Below, in pieces: positions 26,541-32,303 of a stretch of 32,303 nt of DNA (positions are counted from its first letter, which is position 1; each line of letters begins with the position of its first letter). The DNA is from a virus. Location: IMG/VR virus record IMGVR_UViG_3300010354_000331, positions 1 through 32,303 of that record, one strand, 5' to 3'. The notes below the pieces were generated by a model. The model worked only from the letters and a program-made list of their open reading frames with translations. It did not search any database and had not been told where the DNA came from. Position numbers and translations under genes: made by a program.

Positions 26541-28649
26541 ATGGCAATAGTACCTGGATCTGGAGCTATAATTACACCAGTTTTTAATCTTGAAACTCTT
26601 ACAGTTGATTCTGTAAGAGTTGAAGATGGTGGTAGTGGATATGATCCAGAACAACCACCAAATTTAATTATACAAAATTGTGGTACTCCAACAAGAGATG
26701 CGGTATTGGAACCAGTTATTCAAAATGGAGTAATTATTGCTGTAAAGGTACTGGATGGTGGAGAGGGATATGATCCACTACGTATACAATTTTCTTATAA
26801 TTTACCAGAAGATTACGAAGAACCCGATGAAGCTAGCGCAAAAATTATTTTAAAAGAAGATGGATCAATTGATTATATTCAAGTATTAAAATCTGGAGAT
26901 GGTTATTTTTTTGATGTTAATGCTGAAATTGTGGGTGGAGGTGGAGTAGGAGCAGAATTAAGAGCGGTATCAAAATCTGTAACTGGATTATCAATTTTAA
27001 ACGCGGGTAGAGGGTATGAAACTACTCCATTCCTATCTATCACTGGAGGAGGAGGCACTGGAGCAACAGGGGCAGCTGAGGTAGATCTGACAGGTATTGT
27101 TTCTCCAGATATATCAATTTCAAATCCTGGGCAATTTTATCTACAAGAACCTTATATTTTATTTATTGGTGGAGGTGGATCTGGAGCAAAAGGAAAAGCG
27201 GTAATTAATCAAGGATCACTTACAGATATTGTAGTTACCGATCCTGGGCAAGGATATACAACTCCACCTCAAATAGTTTTTACTAGGCAAGCAAAATTAA
27301 AAAGAGTTTCTAGAAATAGGCAGGCATATAACTTACGATTATATAATTTAACTGGACTGACAGCGGATGTCAACAGAAACAGTAGTACAATATATGTATC
27401 ATCGACGGATGCATATCCTGGAAGTGGAATTTTATTACTTGAAAAAGAATTAATACGTTACACAGGTAAAGATGCAAAAAGATTTACTGGTTGTACAAGA
27501 GGAATAAACTTCAGATATGATCAAAGAGTTGTTTTGGATGATACTCAGAATGATCCAGATACAAATATAAGTACTTATAAATTTAATGTTGGAGACAGAA
27601 TTGTCAGAACACTAGAAAGTGCCTCTAGTAAAATCGCTATAGTATACGATTGGAGACCAGAAACACAAGAACTTTTTATAGTTTTCCAAGTTGATGAATT
27701 GGCCTTTATTGATGCAGGATCTCCTGCTGATAAATCGGCAATTGCTTTTGATGCGGGAATTGCAGATTCAACCGATTCTTTCCAATTACCACATGTCATA
27801 CTTGATGTTGAAGGAGAAATTATCTATGTATTAACTAGTCCACCAGGAATTGAAATTGATAAAGCATTTAAAGATGATGCAGAACTTGGTGGAGATGGTG
27901 ATGGGTATCCAGATCTAATTAATACTGGAACTGATTATGAAAATAGAATTAATTTGGATGGTGGAATTCCTTCAACTTTATATGGAATCGAAGAAACTGT
28001 AGGCGGTACAAATACAACTCTTTTTGATATTGGTGATCAAATGAAAGATTCTTCAGATCCATTTAAAGTAGCAACAGTAGTGGATGCTGGTCAATTGGAT
28101 GAAGGTATAGAACATTATGCAAAACTCAAAGTTACTATGGATGTAAGTAATTCTAATTATTATAATAATTTACCATTTGTTGCAGGCGAAACTGTAATAG
28201 GAGTTGACTCATTAATTCAAGCTACTGTATCTTCTTGGGACGAAGATACTTTTGAATTAATTTTGGAAGATATTATTCCCTATGATACGGGAAATCCAGA
28301 TTACGGTATTTTATACGAATTTTCCAGTGATTCTACAATTGTCGATATTCGTATTTTAGATCCTGGACTTGGGTATGGTGCTACTGCACCTAATGTTGTA
28401 ATTCCAAGTTCGATTGTCTCATCTACAGCTACAGCAGTTTTAACTGCTGACCAAGTTACATCAGTAAATATGAATATTGGTGGTTATGGATATACATCCC
28501 CACCATCGATTTCATTTTCTGGTGGAACTGGTTCTGGTGTCGTAGCACAGGCAATTTTAGGGGGAGAGAAGTTATCTGGTACAAACGGAGCTTCCTGGAG
28601 GATCAAATCAATTGAATACTTAACTATTCTTAGAGATGATGTATTTTAG
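26541..28649 (+). CDS. Repeat-rich virion structural protein, 702 aa
   Basis: The protein is built mainly from the module found in gp7. GSGY units fill residues about 20-255 (VEDGGSGYDPEQPPNLII, LDGGEGYDPLRIQF, NAGRGYETTPFLSITGG, TDPGQGYTTPPQIVF) and return at about 595-685 (LDPGLGYGATAPNVVI, NIGGYGYTSPPSISFSGG). Between them lies the module STIYVSSTDAYPGSGILLL, KELIRYTGKD, FTGCTRGINFRYDQ (about 272-337). An acidic, probably beta-rich region follows (about 345-590; GGDGDGYPDLINTGTDYENR). It has no signal peptide or catalytic motif. Its place between the gp10-like fibre gene and gp8 makes it a baseplate or fibre-attachment component. It may bind the equivalent repeats of gp7, but that is inference. 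No T4 counterpart is recognised. Confidence 0.85.
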   Translation: MAIVPGSGAIITPVFNLETLTVDSVRVEDGGSGYDPEQPPNLIIQNCGTPTRDAVLEPVIQNGVIIAVKVLDGGEGYDPLRIQFSYNLPEDYEEPDEASAKIILKEDGSIDYIQVLKSGDGYFFDVNAEIVGGGGVGAELRAVSKSVTGLSILNAGRGYETTPFLSITGGGGTGATGAAEVDLTGIVSPDISISNPGQFYLQEPYILFIGGGGSGAKGKAVINQGSLTDIVVTDPGQGYTTPPQIVFTRQAKLKRVSRNRQAYNLRLYNLTGLTADVNRNSSTIYVSSTDAYPGSGILLLEKELIRYTGKDAKRFTGCTRGINFRYDQRVVLDDTQNDPDTNISTYKFNVGDRIVRTLESASSKIAIVYDWRPETQELFIVFQVDELAFIDAGSPADKSAIAFDAGIADSTDSFQLPHVILDVEGEIIYVLTSPPGIEIDKAFKDDAELGGDGDGYPDLINTGTDYENRINLDGGIPSTLYGIEETVGGTNTTLFDIGDQMKDSSDPFKVATVVDAGQLDEGIEHYAKLKVTMDVSNSNYYNNLPFVAGETVIGVDSLIQATVSSWDEDTFELILEDIIPYDTGNPDYGILYEFSSDSTIVDIRILDPGLGYGATAPNVVIPSSIVSSTATAVLTADQVTSVNMNIGGYGYTSPPSISFSGGTGSGVVAQAILGGEKLSGTNGASWRIKSIEYLTILRDDVF
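26595..27290 (+). repeat. GSGY-type repeat block in the 702-aa gene, N-terminal
   Basis: About six units of the same beta-repeat as in gp7, including GGGGTGATGAA and GGGGSGAKGKA linkers. A stretch at 27236-27268 shares 12 and then 14 identical bases, separated by seven bases, with gp7 at 18411-18443. Confidence 0.8.
28330..28580 (+). repeat. GSGY-type repeat block in the 702-aa gene, C-terminal
   Basis: Two units, VDIRILDPGLGYGATAPNVV and VNMNIGGYGYTSPPSISF, separated by SSTATAVLTADQV, near the C-terminus of the protein. Confidence 0.75.
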
Positions 28650-28651
28650 TA

Positions 28652-28659
28652 ACTAAATA
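28652..28659 (+). promoter_or_regulatory. Late promoter, ACTAAATA
   Basis: ACTAAATA contains the CTAAATA form seen at 363-369. It lies three bases after the stop of the 702-aa gene and 35 bases before the gp8 start. Confidence 0.6.
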
Positions 28660-28694
28660 TAGTATGGGATTAATACAAACATTAGGATAAATTA

Positions 28695-30227
28695 ATGTCA
28701 GCACTTCTTACAGATCAATTCCGAATTTATTCGGCATCAAAATTTATTAAATCATTAGAGGGTCCAGATCCAGAAGCAAGTGATCTTGTTGCTGGTAGTG
28801 ATAGAGATCGTCTATATGTTTTTATTGGTAGACCTCAACCATGGGATAATGAGAATAATCCTCCTCAAGCTATCGATAGTTTTGAACAGTATAGTGATTT
28901 ATACGACGACATGATATCTCTTAAAAGAGTTTTAGCAAATGATACTATTCAAGTTGTTCGTCGTATTGATTGGACTTCTCCAGAAAAAACTACTGGTGGA
29001 TTAGGTTATATCTATGATATGTATAGGCATGATTATTCTCCAACTAAAACTGCAGCATCTGGATCGACACGTCTTTATGAATCAGATTTTTATGTAGTTA
29101 ATTCTACATATCAAGTATATAAGTGCATTTATAATGGAACGTCACCATCAGATCCTAATGGAAAACCTTCAACTATTGAACCTACAGGAACATCAACTTC
29201 TATCGTAACTACTGCTGATGGTTATAGATGGAAGTACATGTATACTATTCCAGTTGCCCAAGTTTTAAAATTCTTCTCTTCGGAATATATTCCAGTTCTG
29301 TCAGATTCTTCTGTTCAAACTAACGCAGTAGCAGGAGAAATTGATACTGTAGTTATTACTGCTTCAGGAACAGGATATAATAACGGAACATATGATAACA
29401 TTCCTATTGTTGGTGATGGATCTGGTGGAAGAGTTTCTATAATTATTGATGGTGGTAAAATTGTTAATGCTACAGTTACATCTGGAGGAATTGGATATAC
29501 TTTTGGAAAAATTATTGTTGATTCTGTAAATGGTATTGGAACTGGATCTGGAGGATCAATCGATGTAATTATTCCACCTCAGGGTGGACATGGATCCGAT
29601 CCATCATTTGAATTGGGTGCATTTAGAGTCATGGTTAATGCAAAACTATCATATTCTGAAGGATCTGGAGATTTCCCAGTTGATAATGATTATCGAAGAA
29701 TTGGACTGTTACTAAATCCATATAAGTTTAATACACAAGAGTTGTCTGATGAACTTACATTAAGTTCAACAAAAGCTGTAATTTTTTCCCCAACATTTCA
29801 AGGAAATTTTGTCGTTGACGAAATTATTACACAAACAAGAACAGTTGGAGGATCGCAAATTACTGCAAGAGGTAGAGTAATTTCTTGGAATCCAGTAACA
29901 AAAGTTCTAAAATATTATCAAAATAAAATTGATGGAATTTATCCAGAAGTTATCGGATCATTAAATTTATTTGATGGTAGTAATGTTATTCTTGGTTCAA
30001 CATCTGGAGCATCTGCTGAACCAGATGTAAACTTTCCTCCAGTTCCAGGAACTTCTACCAGAACAATTAACAATACAGAATATGATTTAGGTATGAGTTT
30101 TACCTCTGGTTATGCTTTCTCCGAGATACAAAGAAATACTGGAGATGTTATCTATATAGATAATAGGAGATCGATTTCTCGCGCAAGTGATCAAATCGAA
30201 GACATCAAAATTGTTATCGAATTTTAA
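28695..30227 (+). CDS. 8: Baseplate wedge subunit gp8 with an inserted repeat domain
   Basis: Both ends match T4 gp8 as I recall it. The N-terminal third has RLYVFIGRPQPWDNENNPP (T4 has ITFGRSEPW), VVRRIDW, DFYVVNSTYQVYKCIYN, then TADGYRWKYMYTIP (T4 DGYVWEYLFEIP). The C-terminus GDVIYIDNRRSISRASDQIE then DIKIVIEF matches T4 GEMIYMENRPPI...DQTEEINILFTF. gp8 is a wedge subunit binding gp7 and gp10. At 510 residues it is well above T4 gp8 (334). Much of the excess is a GSGY-type insertion at about 213-309 (IDTVVITASGTGYNNGTYDN, ATVTSGGIGYTFGKIIV), right before FRVMVNAKLSYSEG, plus further length at about 330-470. AGGA (28685-28688) serves ATG 28695. Confidence 0.92.
   Translation: MSALLTDQFRIYSASKFIKSLEGPDPEASDLVAGSDRDRLYVFIGRPQPWDNENNPPQAIDSFEQYSDLYDDMISLKRVLANDTIQVVRRIDWTSPEKTTGGLGYIYDMYRHDYSPTKTAASGSTRLYESDFYVVNSTYQVYKCIYNGTSPSDPNGKPSTIEPTGTSTSIVTTADGYRWKYMYTIPVAQVLKFFSSEYIPVLSDSSVQTNAVAGEIDTVVITASGTGYNNGTYDNIPIVGDGSGGRVSIIIDGGKIVNATVTSGGIGYTFGKIIVDSVNGIGTGSGGSIDVIIPPQGGHGSDPSFELGAFRVMVNAKLSYSEGSGDFPVDNDYRRIGLLLNPYKFNTQELSDELTLSSTKAVIFSPTFQGNFVVDEIITQTRTVGGSQITARGRVISWNPVTKVLKYYQNKIDGIYPEVIGSLNLFDGSNVILGSTSGASAEPDVNFPPVPGTSTRTINNTEYDLGMSFTSGYAFSEIQRNTGDVIYIDNRRSISRASDQIEDIKIVIEF
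29330..29620 (+). repeat. GSGY-type insertion in gp8
   Basis: Two GSGY units with a GDGSGGRVSIIIDGGKI linker and a GTGSGGSIDVIIPPQGGHG end. The arrangement GDGTGGKVSILVDG...GYTEAFVDIDAV...GSGAILEVVIPPKGTG in gp7 (nt 18040-18250) is strikingly parallel, so these two blocks look like copies of one unit. Confidence 0.75.
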
Positions 30228-30243
30228 GTAGAATAGGAAAAAA

Positions 30244-32303
30244 ATGTCACAGAACACCAACCTGAACGTCAGCCCATATTATGACGATTTTGATAAATTT
30301 AAGAATTTTTACAAGGTTTTATTTAGACCTGGATTTCCTATTCAGGCTAGAGAACTAACGACACTTCAAACAATTTTACAAAATCAAGTAGAGAGCGTTG
30401 GTACGCACCTATTTAAAGATGGTGCTATGGTTATTCCAGGTCAGGTTGGTTGGGACAATAATGTAGATTGTATTTTACTTCAGGCATCATTTTTGGGATC
30501 TGAGGTTGAAAATTATAGAGAAGAATTTTTAGGAACTACTATTACTGGAGTTACTAGTGGAGTAAAAGCAGAAGTTATTAAAACAATACCTGCTATAGAA
30601 TCTACAGAAGGATTTATAACTTTATACATTAAATATACTGAATCTGGTGGAACAAATAAATCAATTAAAAAATTTATTAATAATGAGCAAATTGTTGTAA
30701 ATACTGACATCACATATGCAACCACTCTAATAGAAACTGGTACTCCTGTAGCGCAATTACTACCAAATAATTCTACAAGGACTGGTTGTATTGCATATGT
30801 AAATAGTGGTGTTTATTTTATTAGAGGATTTTTTGTTGACGTTGAATATCAAAGTTTAATACTAGAACAATATTCAATAAATCCAACTTTCAGGATTGGA
30901 TTAGAAGTTTCAGAATCCATTATTACTTCTGAAGATGATGCATCATTAAATGATAATGCTGCTGGATCATCAAACTATGCAGCTCCAGGTGCTCATAGAT
31001 TTAAAATTAAAGCAACTTTAGTTAAAAAAGATGTTGATGATGATGCTGATAAAAACTTTTACGAACTTTTACGTTTAAAAAATGGAAAGGTTGAATTAAA
31101 AGTAGATGAAACAAAATATAGTGAATTGGAAAAGCGTTTTGCAAATGTGGTTTCTGATTTAGCTGGTGACTTCATGATAAAACCATTTGACATTAAAGTT
31201 AGAGAATGTTTAAATGATGGTTTTAATAATGGAGTATATTTACCTGGTCAATTGACCGAAGACACTGGTGTTGAATCTTCCGAAAATTTATATACTATTC
31301 ATATATCACCAGGAAAAGTATACTTAAAAGGTTATCCAATTACAAGGGATAACCCAGTTTATTTGGATTTGCCAAAACCAAGATCTTACAAATCATTACA
31401 AAATAATATTGTTCCATTTGAACTTGGTAATAATGTAAAAGTTACTAAGGTATATGGATCTCCAGTATTAAGTGGACCAGACATTTTAGATTCATATCAA
31501 ATCGTAGAATTGAGAGATACATTTACCGCTTCAACTGGAGTTGGTGCTGGGAATATTATTGGACTAGCAAGATTATCAAGTTGGGAATTTTCTTCAAGTG
31601 GATCAGATACTGTTGAAGGAGATTTGAATGATGTATATGATGCATATCTCTTTGATATTTCCATGTTTACTAGAATTTATTTAAATGCATCTACAACAAT
31701 TGAGGGTGGTTCTTTAGTTAGAGGTAAAACTTCTGGTGCAACTGGTTACATTAGGATTCCAACTTCTGGTCAAACATCAGTTACCAGTCAATCGATTGTA
31801 TTGACTGGTGTGGTTGGATCTTTTAAAGTAAATGAAGTTATTGAAATTGATGGAAAGGATAAAGGAACAATAAGTGGAGTATATTCCCATGAATTTAATG
31901 ATGTTAGGCAAATTGTTGGTAAAAATGCTTTAGGGACAACAATTTTAACATCCGATGTTTCTCCTACTGACCAGAAAAAACTTATCGGAGATAAATTTAC
32001 ATATACTTTAGTTTCATCTCAAGGATATTTAACTGGTTATAATTCAAATATTGCTCCAGAAGTTAGATGTGGAGATTTATTATATGTTTCCGCAACTCAA
32101 TACTTTGTTGTAGCAGCAGTTCCAAGTAATTTTGATACTTCAACAATTTTTAATTATAGCTTACAAAGATTTAAAGTTACACCATCAGCAGGATTTACAC
32201 CTACAACGAATACAGATTATACAGTTGTAGTTAGAACTAGACCAGTTTTAGAAAATATTCAGAATTCTGATCTATTTACAGAAATGCCAAAAGATTCTGT
32301 TAA
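30244..32303 (+). CDS. DUF4815-type virion structural protein, N-terminal 686 aa (runs off the window)
   Basis: ATG 30244 follows AGGAAA (30235-30240), and the frame stays open to the last base, so the gene is cut by the window edge; the final TAA letters are out of frame. The start MSQNTNLNVSPYYDDFDKFK, then NFYKVLFRPGFPIQARELTT, LQTILQNQVES and HLFKDGAMVIPGQ, is the signature I associate with DUF4815, an N-terminal domain of cyanomyovirus structural proteins. Later parts include GCIAYVNSGVYFIRGFFVDV, LYTIHISPGKVYLKGYPI and a SGATG-type beta module (TTIEGGSLVRGKTSGATGYI). It may be a fibre or baseplate-periphery protein (inference). It lies only 16 bases after gp8 with no separate promoter, so the two are co-transcribed. 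The first 14 codons are notably GC-rich. Confidence 0.88.
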   Translation, partial: MSQNTNLNVSPYYDDFDKFKNFYKVLFRPGFPIQARELTTLQTILQNQVESVGTHLFKDGAMVIPGQVGWDNNVDCILLQASFLGSEVENYREEFLGTTITGVTSGVKAEVIKTIPAIESTEGFITLYIKYTESGGTNKSIKKFINNEQIVVNTDITYATTLIETGTPVAQLLPNNSTRTGCIAYVNSGVYFIRGFFVDVEYQSLILEQYSINPTFRIGLEVSESIITSEDDASLNDNAAGSSNYAAPGAHRFKIKATLVKKDVDDDADKNFYELLRLKNGKVELKVDETKYSELEKRFANVVSDLAGDFMIKPFDIKVRECLNDGFNNGVYLPGQLTEDTGVESSENLYTIHISPGKVYLKGYPITRDNPVYLDLPKPRSYKSLQNNIVPFELGNNVKVTKVYGSPVLSGPDILDSYQIVELRDTFTASTGVGAGNIIGLARLSSWEFSSSGSDTVEGDLNDVYDAYLFDISMFTRIYLNASTTIEGGSLVRGKTSGATGYIRIPTSGQTSVTSQSIVLTGVVGSFKVNEVIEIDGKDKGTISGVYSHEFNDVRQIVGKNALGTTILTSDVSPTDQKKLIGDKFTYTLVSSQGYLTGYNSNIAPEVRCGDLLYVSATQYFVVAAVPSNFDTSTIFNYSLQRFKVTPSAGFTPTTNTDYTVVVRTRPVLENIQNSDLFTEMPKDSV

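Noticed and set aside
32301-32303. TAA at the window end as the stop of the last gene
   Set aside because: It is out of frame with ATG 30244. The gene continues beyond the window.

Overview
The window looks like part of the late (structural) region of a T4-like myovirus that infects marine cyanobacteria (a Synechococcus or Prochlorococcus cyanomyovirus). The evidence is the baseplate gene order PAAR tip, gp25, gp6, gp7, gp8, then a DUF4815 virion protein. T4-type late promoters (TATAAATA, CATAAATA, CTAAATA) sit in the intergenic gaps, the DNA is strongly AT-rich, and every credible gene is on the + strand. No tRNA, transposon, integrase, CRISPR array or host metabolic gene was seen. There is no gene-free stretch longer than about 300 bases.

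Layout. (1) Positions 1-300: one short gene with more GC-rich codon use than the rest, a terminator-like hairpin and a GC-rich structured non-coding segment. (2) 363-1440: a late promoter, then four small genes, two of them overlapping their upstream neighbour. One resembles an AbrB-type swapped-hairpin protein. A GC-rich hairpin at about 1121-1142 separates the third and fourth. (3) 1450-5966: a 1328-residue cysteine-rich protein of unknown function, followed two bases later by a PAAR spike-tip protein. (4) 6008-6612: three micro-genes. (5) 6652-9035: gp25 and gp6, overlapping by one base. (6) 9070-25707: one 5545-residue ORF, half the window, a hugely expanded gp7 baseplate-wedge protein. 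(7) 25734-30227: a short protein with a T4 gp10-like N-terminus, a 702-residue repeat-rich structural protein, and gp8 carrying an extra inserted domain. (8) 30244 to the window end: a partial DUF4815 protein.

How the genes work together. In T4, gp6, gp7, gp8, gp10, gp25 and gp53 build the six baseplate wedges around the hub, and the PAAR protein caps the central spike. Here the same core is present, but the gp7 core is split by roughly 2,500 residues of extra domains: GSGY-type repeats, a YHYH-like domain, a beta-propeller-like stretch and a LamG-like fold. A second LamG-like domain and a fourfold helical repeat follow the second part of the core. The GSGY module also occurs in the 1328-residue protein, the 702-residue protein and gp8. 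I infer that this baseplate surface has been elaborated by spreading a small set of modules, probably for particle architecture or host binding. Function of the added domains is not demonstrated by the sequence. Comparisons with T4 proteins were made from memory, not by alignment.
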